This document shows positions 16,685-25,299 of a DNA stretch of 64,000 bases, piece by piece. Both the position numbers and the translations under genes were made by a program. Source of the stretch: Terriglobia bacterium (lineage in GTDB: Bacteria > Acidobacteriota > Terriglobia > Terriglobales > Acidobacteriaceae); contig JAIQFT010000003.1 in the NCBI GenBank assembly GCA_020073185.1, forward strand, positions 56,840 to 120,839, given 5' to 3'. How positions within the stretch are numbered: the first letter of the stretch is position 1; every line of letters begins with the position of its first letter. The notes below the pieces were generated by a model. It had not been told where the DNA came from. It was given only the letters and a program-made list of their open reading frames with translations, and ran no database searches.

Positions 16685-17725
16685 TCAGTCGGCCTGACCG
16701 ACGGCGCTTGCCAGCCTGCCCGCAGGCTCTGCTTGAGGCTCGACGCGGCGGCTGCGGTAGCGAATCGACGAAGACAGCCGCTGCGATGGCAGTTCCACGA
16801 ACCGGTACAACAAGACCGCGCTGGAGATTGAACCCACAACGGCAGCGGCGAGCACCAGGATCTGTGTCGGCAAAGTGTGCGCGAAACGCGTGCCGATATT
16901 CACGATCTTCCCACCTACCGGGACATGCAGCAGATACAACGAGTAGCTGATCAGGCCCAGGTTGGTCAGGCGCGAAGTGGGAACCTGCACGAATTGAATA
17001 ATCAGCGCGGTAGCGACTACCACGATTGAGACCAGGTGACCGTCGACAAACCAGCAGACGATGCCGATCACGGCCAGCCCGGCCAGCAGCGTCCGCGTGG
17101 ATATCAGGTCCACTTTGCGCTGAAACGTCAGGATCCCCGCCACGAAAAGCGGGAACCAACCAAAAACGAGCGAGCCACGACGGATCAAAATGGCGCCGAG
17201 GAGGAGTACTGTTAGAAACCCGAAACGCACCGTCTTTCGCCGATCCACCAAGAGCGGGAACAAGGCGCCAATCGTCAGGTAGTACTGAAATTCGATGCCG
17301 AGACTCCAGAACACCGGGTTTACCCATGGCTTGCCGACAACCGCGTTGATGTAGCCGATGTGACAAAGCAGTTGCGTCCAGGTGTAGTGCGGAGATGCGC
17401 CGCGAAATCCGGGCGCAAGTGGCACCAGGTATCCTAATGCGATGACAAAGAGAATGTCGGCGAAGTAGGGCGGGTCCAAGCGCGCGATGCGCTTGACGAG
17501 GAACAGGCCGAAATCACTGCTGCGATAACCGGCGCGGTAAAGAGAGTACGGGATGATGAAGCCTGAGATGACAAAAAACATCTCCACTCCAACCCAGCCG
17601 TAGTGTCCGCTTAACTTCAGCCATCCATTGGGAAGAAGCGCTGTGCCACTGGTGAAATGGAACCACGCGACGGAAAACGCGGCGACCCCGCGAAGTCCGT
17701 CGATTGTACCAAGTCGGCGCTGCAT
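16685..17725 (-). CDS. Acyltransferase family 3 (OafA/NodX-like) membrane protein
   Basis: 346 aa with about ten hydrophobic segments. Seen: IDGLRGVAAFSVAWFHF at the N-terminus (conserved Arg and His), YGWVGVEMFFVISGFII, and RIARLDPPYFADILFVI: the signature order of acyltransferase-3 proteins that O-acetylate or O-succinylate surface polysaccharides, taking an acyl group across the inner membrane. No SGNH domain is fused. It is followed by FkbM (17 bp), so two decorating activities are coupled. Acyl donor and acceptor are not readable. Confidence 0.92.
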   Translation of the reverse strand: MQRRLGTIDGLRGVAAFSVAWFHFTSGTALLPNGWLKLSGHYGWVGVEMFFVISGFIIPYSLYRAGYRSSDFGLFLVKRIARLDPPYFADILFVIALGYLVPLAPGFRGASPHYTWTQLLCHIGYINAVVGKPWVNPVFWSLGIEFQYYLTIGALFPLLVDRRKTVRFGFLTVLLLGAILIRRGSLVFGWFPLFVAGILTFQRKVDLISTRTLLAGLAVIGIVCWFVDGHLVSIVVVATALIIQFVQVPTSRLTNLGLISYSLYLLHVPVGGKIVNIGTRFAHTLPTQILVLAAAVVGSISSAVLLYRFVELPSQRLSSSIRYRSRRVEPQAEPAGRLASAVGQAD

Positions 17726-17802
17726 GAGGGTGGCTGATTATAGCAATAAACGAATGCGCGCGGAGTTATGTTCTATGCACCAAGGAAGTGAGGGAACTCC
17801 GC

Positions 17803-19197
17803 TTACCATCTTGCCCCAGCACTCCGATCATTGGCTCGGCGGGCCAGTGCCCGGTCGAAAGCTTCCGCCAGGCGCCGCGACATGGCACGCGCGGTATAGG
17901 CCTCGAACGCGTTCCAATCGGTGTCCGGGCGCAGGTCAGCGGGCGAAGAAAGCAGCGTATCCAGCCAGGCGCGAATTTCCGGTACGACCGCGGCGGGAGG
18001 GCGGTCCGCGTTGTTGAAGGTGACCACGCGTCCGGCGCGAGTCTGGTCCGCAATCCACGCCACGCTGCTGTTCTCGTGAACGATGACCAGCAGCGGTTTC
18101 TGCGCCATGATGTAGGGGAACAACTTGGACGCAGTGTAGTGCGGAGCGTCGGAGCCGATCAGGGTGACGGCGTCGGACTCAAGCAGAACCTGCAGTGCAT
18201 CCAGATACGCCACGCGTGCCGGCCACTCGGTTACGGCGCTCTCCACTCCCATCTCGCGCGCAATGGGCATAATCCGCTCCGTGGGAGTCGGTGAATACGT
18301 GGTACCGACCAGGTGCACGCGCAATCGTTGGAAGAGAATGGGATTGTCGTTGAGTCCCTGGCGCAGAGCTTCGAACAGCGCCCGGACGGTGGCATACATC
18401 CCCGGAATGCAGGCGCCGACGTAGCTGAGGTGCACCAAGCCGTCACCGCGTTTGAAGATTGGGTTGGAGCGCGGATGGCGGCGGACGTATTCGAAATCGA
18501 CGGGTTCGCCGCCCAGTGGAATCTCCGTTGTCTCGACTTGTTTCAACCAGGCATAGCGCCGGAGGACGGAGTCGGTGGTGCCCGTGGAAACGCCGGTGAT
18601 GTGGAGGACGTGGCGTAGCGCAATCGGTTCCAGCATCTTTGCCACGGCATGAGACCACCGCCACTTGGGTGGACGCTCGCTTTTCGGCCGGCTCGCGTAG
18701 TAGTCGATTACCCAAGGATCCTGGTAGTCCACGATGTAGGGAATGCGGAAGCGATGGTGTGCCAGGCGGCCGAGCATGATCGATGGATACGGCGGAACGG
18801 AAACCAGCAACAAGTCAACTTTCCGGTTGGCGCAGATTCTCTGAATGGCCTTCCACTGCTGGCGCATGGAGCGCAACCCCAGGTCGCCGATGCCAATGCG
18901 ACGCGTCCACCGGGTGGAGAAGGCCGCTGTGCGGATGACCTCCAGTCCATCGGGCAAGAGGCGCTCGTTTTCGGGGTCGGTGGGCTGCTCGTAGAAACGC
19001 GGGTCAACCGAAAGCACTACCGGGTTCCAGCCGAACTCCGGCAGGTGTCGCACTAGAAAACGGATGCGCAGCGCCGGCGGCATGCTGCTCGGTACGAAAT
19101 CGGGCCCGATGACGAGGACGGTTCTCACGCGAAAAGGGCACCGGCCGGTGATCAGCGCAGGATGCTGGCGATCCTCCTCAGAAATGGTAGAGGGCAA
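17803..19197 (-). CDS. Glycosyltransferase (GT4-like)
   Basis: 464 aa. Seen: VRTVLVIGPDFVPSSMPPALRIRFLVRHL near the N-terminus (after about 24 leader residues), a DLLLVSVPPYPSIMLGRL / YIVDYQDPWV segment typical of GT-B acceptor domains, and a C-terminal domain with LSYVGACIPGMYATVRALFEAL and HYTASKLFPYIMAQKPLLVI. The start overlaps the stop of the export-protein gene by 20 bp, so the two are coupled. More divergent than the other GTs here; donor unknown. Confidence 0.82.
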   Translation of the reverse strand: MPSTISEEDRQHPALITGRCPFRVRTVLVIGPDFVPSSMPPALRIRFLVRHLPEFGWNPVVLSVDPRFYEQPTDPENERLLPDGLEVIRTAAFSTRWTRRIGIGDLGLRSMRQQWKAIQRICANRKVDLLLVSVPPYPSIMLGRLAHHRFRIPYIVDYQDPWVIDYYASRPKSERPPKWRWSHAVAKMLEPIALRHVLHITGVSTGTTDSVLRRYAWLKQVETTEIPLGGEPVDFEYVRRHPRSNPIFKRGDGLVHLSYVGACIPGMYATVRALFEALRQGLNDNPILFQRLRVHLVGTTYSPTPTERIMPIAREMGVESAVTEWPARVAYLDALQVLLESDAVTLIGSDAPHYTASKLFPYIMAQKPLLVIVHENSSVAWIADQTRAGRVVTFNNADRPPAAVVPEIRAWLDTLLSSPADLRPDTDWNAFEAYTARAMSRRLAEAFDRALARRANDRSAGARW

Positions 19198-20236
19198 GAT
19201 TGGTCAACATACTCAACACCGAACCCGAGCCGCGCTCTAGGGCCGCTTTGCCCCGGCTCGGAGGCACGTACACGATGTCCTCCGCCTGAACATCAATGTC
19301 GGTACCCTTGGCCTGCATGATCTTGTTGAGGTCGATGTCCTTGCTCTCCAGGCCCTTTGAAGTACGGCGGATGAGGCGCGTATGACCCAGCGCCGCCATG
19401 CGCGTAGGACCCGCGGCCAGGGCCAGCATCTGTAACATGCTGGCGACCTGTGTGCTTTCCATGACGAACATCCCGGGACGGTTCACTTCGCCGATCACGT
19501 AGACCACGCCGGCACGCGAAACCATGATTGTGTCGCCGGGCTGGATTTCCACGTTGCCCTGGCTCCCATTGATCCCGCCGTTCTCGAGGGTGACGACTAC
19601 CGGATTCTCAGGATCTTTGGCGTGGGTAATGGAGACCGTCTTGCCGGCGCGAGCCGTCAGGCCACCAGCAATCAGGAACAAGTCGTACAGGCGGCGCGCG
19701 TTCAACGCCGAATAGATGCCCGGGTGGTTTACTTCCCCGAGTACCGAGATCCCCTGAGTGGTGTACTCCTTGATGAAGATGATGATGTGTGGGTTGCGCA
19801 GGAACCCACCCTCTTCATACTTCTTCTCCACGGCGGCCTGGGCGGCGTCGGCTGACATGCCCGCGATATGAAACTTGCCGATCAGCGGCAGGGACACATC
19901 GCCGTTGGCCTCCACGCGGAAGTGCGTGGTCAATTCCGGCATGGAAAAGACGCTCATGTCGCCTTCGTCACCGGGGCCGATGAACATCTCGGCCGGGGTG
20001 CTGGAAGCAGGAGACGACATTTGCACTTTCGCGGGCGCCATCCCCGAGACGTCGGGCGCGGCTGCCGGCGCGGGCGCATTCGGATTGGCCGGGGTCGTGG
20101 GCTGGATCTGTTGCGGCGGCGGCGGGCCGGCATCGGACTGCCGCTCCTCCTGCGCGAAGCTCACAACCGACAGCATGGTGAGGGAAAGAAGGGCGATCCA
20201 AACTCGGCGAACGACAGCGGACGAGAACAAAGCCAT
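19178..20236 (-). CDS. Wza/GumB-type polysaccharide export protein
   Basis: 352 aa secreted protein that would form the outer-membrane/periplasmic export channel. Seen: signal peptide MALFSSAVVRRVWIALLSLTM ending SFAQ (cleavage probably after AFA-like SFA), a Pro/Ala-rich linker, the Poly_export domain with MFIGPGDEGDMSVFSMPEL and RVEANGDVSLPLIGKFHI, and two SLBB beta-grasp domains (ISVLGEVNHPGIYSAL; VYVIGEVNRPGMFVM). ATG 20236 has GAGG upstream; the frame is open 123 residues further, but only the downstream start gives a signal peptide. No lipobox is seen. No Wzc partner is in the window. Confidence 0.93.
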   Translation of the reverse strand: MALFSSAVVRRVWIALLSLTMLSVVSFAQEERQSDAGPPPPQQIQPTTPANPNAPAPAAAPDVSGMAPAKVQMSSPASSTPAEMFIGPGDEGDMSVFSMPELTTHFRVEANGDVSLPLIGKFHIAGMSADAAQAAVEKKYEEGGFLRNPHIIIFIKEYTTQGISVLGEVNHPGIYSALNARRLYDLFLIAGGLTARAGKTVSITHAKDPENPVVVTLENGGINGSQGNVEIQPGDTIMVSRAGVVYVIGEVNRPGMFVMESTQVASMLQMLALAAGPTRMAALGHTRLIRRTSKGLESKDIDLNKIMQAKGTDIDVQAEDIVYVPPSRGKAALERGSGSVLSMLTNLALYHF

Positions 20237-20415
20237 GGGCACAACCTCAAAATTCTTACGACTTGAGCTTCCTGGGAACAGTGCTGCCATTCTAGTGAAC
20301 TGCCGCGCGGACGTAAACACCTGCCCGCGTTCGCGGCGTGAATAAGGTGGGTCGGGAACTGCACGAACCATGGGCCCGCGGGCTTCATTGGAATCGCTCC
20401 AGTCTCTCCTCCTGC

Positions 20416-21654
20416 TCACGTTACGCCAGTAACCGCTTGACGAGCACCGGGTCGTTCGAACAGCGCCAGGTATTTCGTTTTTTCCACGTCCCAGCAATAG
20501 CGATCGCGAGCGGCCTGCCAGGCGGCGCACTGCGCAGCAAGCAGGCTGGCTCGATTGTCGCGCCAGCCCCGAAGTTGCTCCGCGAGCGCCTCCGGACATC
20601 CGCATGGGTAAATAAAACCGGCGGCGGGCACCTGCTGCAGGACGTCGCGCTGGCCGGGTGTATCAGTTGCGGCAATTGCCAATCCGGCCAGCATGTAGCT
20701 GAAGAACTTGTTGGTCACGGTGAGGGAGTAGTTGCGGTCGGAGGCGCGCTCCAGCGCGAGCCCGACATCGAACTGCCCCATCGTGCCCACTAACTCGTCG
20801 TGGGGGACGTGCGGAAGAAACGTCAGCGGGACATTTTTTTCGCGGGCCATGCGGAACAGGGTTGCCTGGAAGTCATCCGCCGGTGTACCGCGGACAAATA
20901 GCTCTACGCCGCCGCCGGCCAGCGCGGCGGCCACGATTGCTTCCTCCAGCCCCTTGCCCGGTCCGGCGGTCTGGCCCGACCAGTGCAGGCGCAGGCAGGC
21001 GTTGGGCGAACGCTGCTCCGGCGGCTTCAATTCTCTTGCCATTGCCAAAGGGAATACGTTGTAGAGCACCGTTGGCGCAGGGATCCTGTACTGCTGCTGC
21101 AAGCGCTCGGCCATGGCCGGAGAGGCGGCGGTGACGTAGTCGCAGGCGGGGAGACAGGCGCGCTCGAGCACGCGCACCAGCTCGGGCTGCGCCAGTCCGG
21201 TTTCGGAGAGCAAGTCCTCGCAATCGAAGCCGAGGCGCGCGTTCCACTGGCGTGCCGCGCGGGCAGCGGTCGCCAGGACTGCCTGGGTGTGCGCGACGAA
21301 CCAGTCAGCGGGTTCGCGCGCCGCCAAACGCAGCAGCTCCGGGGCGGCCTCGCAAAACGCAATCTCGGCGTCGGCGGCCGAGCCGGTCCGTTGAAACGAA
21401 CGAGCCGACGATTCACGCCGCAGACGCGAGGGAATGGCTCGAATGCGGTTCGCCCATGGCGAGCGCAGGATGTTGGCGGCGGAAAACCGCCATTTGCGCG
21501 TTGCGATCAGCCTCTCATCATCGACGATCAGTTCCGGAAGCGAGCGCACGGCGACCACCCGCACTTCATGACCACGCTCCGCCAGGGTATCGGCCTCGCG
21601 CACCAGGCGCGGATTGTGGCAGGCGTGGGTGGCACCAATCAGGCAAATGCGCAT
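20416..21654 (-). CDS. Glycosyltransferase (GT4-like)
   Basis: 412 aa GT-B protein. Seen: MRICLIGATHACHNPRLVREA and GHEVRVVAVRSLPE (N-terminal domain), then LRLHWSGQTAGPGKGLEEAI, FLPHVPHDELVGTMGQFDVGLALE and TNKFFSYMLAGLAIAATDTPGQ in the donor domain. It starts 3 bp after the methyltransferase stop and so is in the same operon. A 180-bp gap separates it from the export gene. Specificity unknown. Confidence 0.86.
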   Translation of the reverse strand: MRICLIGATHACHNPRLVREADTLAERGHEVRVVAVRSLPELIVDDERLIATRKWRFSAANILRSPWANRIRAIPSRLRRESSARSFQRTGSAADAEIAFCEAAPELLRLAAREPADWFVAHTQAVLATAARAARQWNARLGFDCEDLLSETGLAQPELVRVLERACLPACDYVTAASPAMAERLQQQYRIPAPTVLYNVFPLAMARELKPPEQRSPNACLRLHWSGQTAGPGKGLEEAIVAAALAGGGVELFVRGTPADDFQATLFRMAREKNVPLTFLPHVPHDELVGTMGQFDVGLALERASDRNYSLTVTNKFFSYMLAGLAIAATDTPGQRDVLQQVPAAGFIYPCGCPEALAEQLRGWRDNRASLLAAQCAAWQAARDRYCWDVEKTKYLALFERPGARQAVTGVT

Positions 21655-21657
21655 GTG

Positions 21658-22728
21658 TCACCCCGCGGACTTTGCCGGAGCGGTGCGACGCGCCTTGGAT
21701 TGGACATAAACGCTGTCTGCGAAGTAACACATCCATGGAGCACGGCGGCTGAAACGCCGCAGCGTCTCCGAAGCGGTCACGATGGCACGATACGTGGGCG
21801 GAAGCAACGCACGATCGCTGGCCTGGATGCCCAGGCCGAAGTAGCCGTCTACGCTCACCACGCTGTCCCCGATCGCCGCGGTGAAGGCGCGCTTGAGCTC
21901 GGGCACGCTCCAGTAGCGGACTTGGAAACGGGTTCCCGGGCGGAAGCCGCGGCGTATCTGCTGTTGCAGGCTGCGAATGCCGTACGCGTTGGGCATTTGG
22001 ATAAGGCTGCGACCGCGTTCGCTCAATGCGCGTCCGATCTCGGCCAGAGTCTGGCGCGCATGCGGTTTGCTGAAGTGCTGGATAACGCTGTAGGAGAAGA
22101 CAACGTCGAAGCTGCTGTCCGCAAACGGCAGATGCCGCGCGTCACCAACGATGAACTCAGCTCTGACCCCGAGCTGCTCGCAGACTCGCCGCGCGGCTAG
22201 CACGGCGCCCAGTGAGGGGTCAACCCCCACGGGACGGTATCCTTTACGCGCCGCCGCCACGCACCATCGTCCCCAGCCGCAACCGATGTCGAGAAAACGC
22301 TCGCCCGCGGCCGGTTCCAGCCGCAACTCCGGAACTGGATACGAGGCGAGATTGCCGATCACGCTCTTGTAAAGAATTCCGTTGGTGGCGCCGACCAAGT
22401 AACTGACAACAGGATCAACGGCGGTGTGGCCGGCGGCCAATTCGCCGCGGATTTCCTGCTTTTCTTGGTCGCTGCATCCAAGCGTATCGACGAAATACGG
22501 GGGCCCATCGAAAGGACGTGCGCTGGGCTGCGGCATGCGTGCGGTTTGCAGCGTTTTCTCTGCCGAGTCAATCGTCTGTTGCCCATCCGGCACCAGCATG
22601 ACCGGTATATTCTCGACGATCGGGTATGTGTCGCCTGCCGCGCACACCAGCATGTCACCCAGGCGCTGCACCGCGGTTTTGTGAACTGGGCAAGCCAACC
22701 GGTCGTAGATGCAGGCGTCCATCGTCAT
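21658..22728 (-). CDS. Class I SAM-dependent methyltransferase with Trm112-like N-terminus
   Basis: 356 aa. Residues about 4-45 (LACPVHKTAVQR ... GDTYPIVENIPVML) resemble the Trm112p/UPF0434 mini-domain often fused to sugar or lipid methyltransferases. Seen next: FLDIGCGWGRWCVAAARKG (motif I), GVDPSLGA, VVFSYSVIQHFSK (post-motif), and a C-terminal tail common in polysaccharide-cluster methyltransferases. The start codon overlaps the upstream GT stop as ATGA (22728-22725). Acceptor unknown. Confidence 0.88.
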   Translation of the reverse strand: MTMDACIYDRLACPVHKTAVQRLGDMLVCAAGDTYPIVENIPVMLVPDGQQTIDSAEKTLQTARMPQPSARPFDGPPYFVDTLGCSDQEKQEIRGELAAGHTAVDPVVSYLVGATNGILYKSVIGNLASYPVPELRLEPAAGERFLDIGCGWGRWCVAAARKGYRPVGVDPSLGAVLAARRVCEQLGVRAEFIVGDARHLPFADSSFDVVFSYSVIQHFSKPHARQTLAEIGRALSERGRSLIQMPNAYGIRSLQQQIRRGFRPGTRFQVRYWSVPELKRAFTAAIGDSVVSVDGYFGLGIQASDRALLPPTYRAIVTASETLRRFSRRAPWMCYFADSVYVQSKARRTAPAKSAG

Positions 22729-24041
22729 CGCGCCGCGGGCCCCTGCCGCAGGATTTCCAGCACAGTGCGGCCGAGGGTGGCGTGGTAGTCGCTCCACTGC
22801 CACTGTGCCATGCTCGCGGCGGCGGCCCGGCCGATGGCTTCTGTATCGGCGGGCCGTGCGATCGCAGCCTCCATCGCGGCCACCAAGGCATCAACGTCTC
22901 GGGGGGAAACGAGCCAGCCGTTCTCGCCGGGCCGGATGAAAGAGTCACAACCGCTATTCCGAGTGGTGATAACCGGCAGGCCCCGCGCCATCGCCTGCAG
23001 TGGGGTAGTCGCCAGGCCTTCAGCCAGCGTCGGAAAGACCATTACGTTGGCGCGATCGAACAGCTCGTACAGTTTCTCGCGGAGCACAAAGGGACTGACC
23101 CACACTTTCCCGGGCAAACCTTCGCGCATCCGTTCGGGCAGTTTCCAGTTGCCCACCATCCACAGTTCGGTGCAACTGTGTGCCGATATGCGGCGCCACG
23201 CCGCGAGCGCGTAATGAATACCCTTCTGCACGCTCAAGTTTCCGGCCACCAAGAACACGAACTTGCCGGGATCGGGATGGCGGTGGCTGGTGTCCACCGG
23301 CGGCGCACCGGTCGGGACGACGCAAATCTTCTCCTCCGCGACTCCGGTGGAGAGCAGCGAATCGCGAACAAAGTTCGACGCTACCACTACCCGGTCGGCC
23401 AGCGCCAGTTCCTGGTCCTTCCGGCTGTTGCGCAGCGGCGCCAGACGGCGACGATGCTTCTCATACGGCGTCAACAGCTCGGTAAATCGGTCGAACTCCT
23501 CGCCGACCCACTTGGCCGCGGTTGCGTGATGGCAGGTTGCCATGTCGTAGATACACAGCCCGCCACGCTGCTTTTGCGCCTGAAACGTGGCGAGAGAACT
23601 GAACTCGTACGAGTAGACGGCCGCCGCGCCCTGCAAATGCTCGCGCGCCACCATGCTGTCGAACCACTTTTCCGCGCGTTCCCAGACCAGATCGGCCGTC
23701 ATCGGGCTGGCCAGCCTGGCCGCCGTCATCCGAATGATTTCCGGTGTCGCATGGCCGCGAATCAGCTCGGGCGGCACCTCGGTGATGGCGCGGCGCGATA
23801 GTTGCAATTCGGCGTCGTGCTGCACCAGCCCCAGCGCCGTACGCAGAAATTTCCCCAGCGCGCTGTTGCGGTCGTAATGGAAGCTGGTGACGTAGGCCCC
23901 CAGCAGTCCGGCTTCATGCAGTGCGCGGGCGGCATGTTGCACGTACGGTCCCGTACCGGAATGGCTGAGCACGACCTTCGCGCCAGGATGCGGCTTCGCC
24001 GATGTGCTTTCCGTGACGGCGCGGGGCGCTACTGTGGGCAT
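22725..24041 (-). CDS. Glycosyltransferase family 4 (first gene of polysaccharide cluster)
   Basis: About 438 aa. Seen: KVVLSHSGTGPYVQHAARALHEAGLL in the N-terminal domain, SYEFSSLATFQAQK, then VFLVAGNLSVQKGIHYALAAW and VFPTLAEGLATTPLQAMARGLPVITT, the donor-site signature of GT4 enzymes. It ends in an ATGA overlap with the methyltransferase gene. The frame is open to 24182. I use ATG 24041 because the upstream part reads as non-protein-like, but no clear ribosome binding site decides it. Being first in the minus-strand series, the cluster promoter should lie in about 24045-24265. Confidence 0.86.
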   Translation of the reverse strand: MPTVAPRAVTESTSAKPHPGAKVVLSHSGTGPYVQHAARALHEAGLLGAYVTSFHYDRNSALGKFLRTALGLVQHDAELQLSRRAITEVPPELIRGHATPEIIRMTAARLASPMTADLVWERAEKWFDSMVAREHLQGAAAVYSYEFSSLATFQAQKQRGGLCIYDMATCHHATAAKWVGEEFDRFTELLTPYEKHRRRLAPLRNSRKDQELALADRVVVASNFVRDSLLSTGVAEEKICVVPTGAPPVDTSHRHPDPGKFVFLVAGNLSVQKGIHYALAAWRRISAHSCTELWMVGNWKLPERMREGLPGKVWVSPFVLREKLYELFDRANVMVFPTLAEGLATTPLQAMARGLPVITTRNSGCDSFIRPGENGWLVSPRDVDALVAAMEAAIARPADTEAIGRAAAASMAQWQWSDYHATLGRTVLEILRQGPAAR

Positions 24042-24268
24042 TCGCGAACCAAGAGAGTCTGCAATGGCTGCGACGATTATATCCAGACGGCGCTGGTTGG
24101 GGCAGCCAACCAAGGGTAAAATGCGCTTGCGCGCCGAAAAAACGGCGCTAAACTCTGGCCGAACGGTACCTGCTGAACTCACTCCTGCAGGTGACGCGGG
24201 TCACAGCAACTGGCGATAAGCGGCGGAATACTGGCATGTTACCGGTACCGCGTAACGCGGAGGAGCCT

Positions 24269-24949
24269 ATGTTCGAACAGGAACTGGAACTTGAGCAGAA
24301 GTCTTCAACCATCGTTCCGCTGTTGCTGATCCTGGCCCTGGCGGGCGTCATCATCGGCACCGCGGGTTACTGGTTTGTGCAGTCGAAGAAGGTCCTGACC
24401 CAGCAGGATGCGACCACCGTGGTCGGCGCCATCCTGAAGGCACAAGGCCCGGCGATGCTGCGCTTCCACACCGGCGCGGTTAAGCCCAGCATTAACGAAA
24501 AACCGCGCGATCCGCATTACAAGCTGCTGGAAAGAGCCGGCCTGGTCAAAGTCACGACCGCCAAAGGCAAAGGCGAGGTCTATAAAATCGCGCTGACGCC
24601 CAAGGGAGAGAAGGAACTGACCGCCTTCCCCGAGTTCCAGAAGAACCAGGAGAAAGACGGGACGGTAGCGATGTCCGTACCTCTGGCCCGCCGCAAGCTG
24701 GTGGAAGTCACCAAGGTCACCATGAACGGCCCCAGCATGGCGCGCGTAGAGTACGCCTGGAAATGGGAGCCGACGCCGGTGGGCGATCTCTTCGATGCTA
24801 ACGGGCAACTGATCAAGACCTTCAACCTCTGGGACACGCAGACGCTGATCGAAAAATACGGCGCCAATTTCTATCACGGCGATGCCAAGAAGATGGCCGT
24901 CAACCTGATCAAGACCGACAAGGGTTCCTGGCAGGTGATGAGCGAGTAG
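24269..24949 (+). CDS. Single-pass membrane protein of unknown function
   Basis: 226 aa. Seen: a short acidic N-terminus (MFEQELELEQKSS), one transmembrane helix (IVPLLLILALAGVIIGTAGYWFV, about residues 14-36), then about 190 residues probably outside the membrane, with a KxGKGEVYKIALTPKGEKEL stretch. ATG 24269 is preceded by GGAGGAG, which decides the start over in-frame ATGs upstream. A perfect 15-bp terminator hairpin follows its stop, so it is probably monocistronic. Family not recognised. Confidence 0.72.
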   Translation: MFEQELELEQKSSTIVPLLLILALAGVIIGTAGYWFVQSKKVLTQQDATTVVGAILKAQGPAMLRFHTGAVKPSINEKPRDPHYKLLERAGLVKVTTAKGKGEVYKIALTPKGEKELTAFPEFQKNQEKDGTVAMSVPLARRKLVEVTKVTMNGPSMARVEYAWKWEPTPVGDLFDANGQLIKTFNLWDTQTLIEKYGANFYHGDAKKMAVNLIKTDKGSWQVMSE

Positions 24950-24973
24950 CTCCCAGCACGTCGCGACGATGAG

Positions 24974-25008
24974 AAAGCAAGGCACGGCGCATGGCCGTGC
25001 CTTGCTTT
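24974..25008. terminator. Perfect 15-bp hairpin, likely bidirectional terminator
   Basis: AAAGCAAGGCACGGC (24974-24988) pairs exactly with GCCGTGCCTTGCTTT (24994-25008) around a 5-nt loop, giving A- and T-rich ends on both strands. It follows the membrane protein gene by about 25 bp. Confidence 0.75.
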
Positions 25009-25299
25009 GCCTAACGGGGTCTCGCCAGGAAACGGGGACCTCAGCCGCAGTTGTGTCCTGCACCGCCTGACGAAGCCCGCAGGCGCGGCTTCCCAGAATG
25101 AACCCTGGCCACGGATCGGCAGGCGCGCAGGAGAGATGGGTCCGGTTCGCATCCGCAGCAGCGTCCCAAATCCGGCTGCGAAGCAACTGCTTCGGCGGCG
25201 GTTTTGTGCTTTGCCCGCCGGTGATCGGCCTATAATGTGGGCCAATCCTGGAGCATCGTGGGCCCGGGCAGTCTTCCCTGGGTGGGATCTGGAGGAACC

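Noticed and set aside
16668..17366. N-terminal extension of the FkbM methyltransferase frame
   Set aside because: Reads out of frame through the acyltransferase gene; the real start is at 16667.
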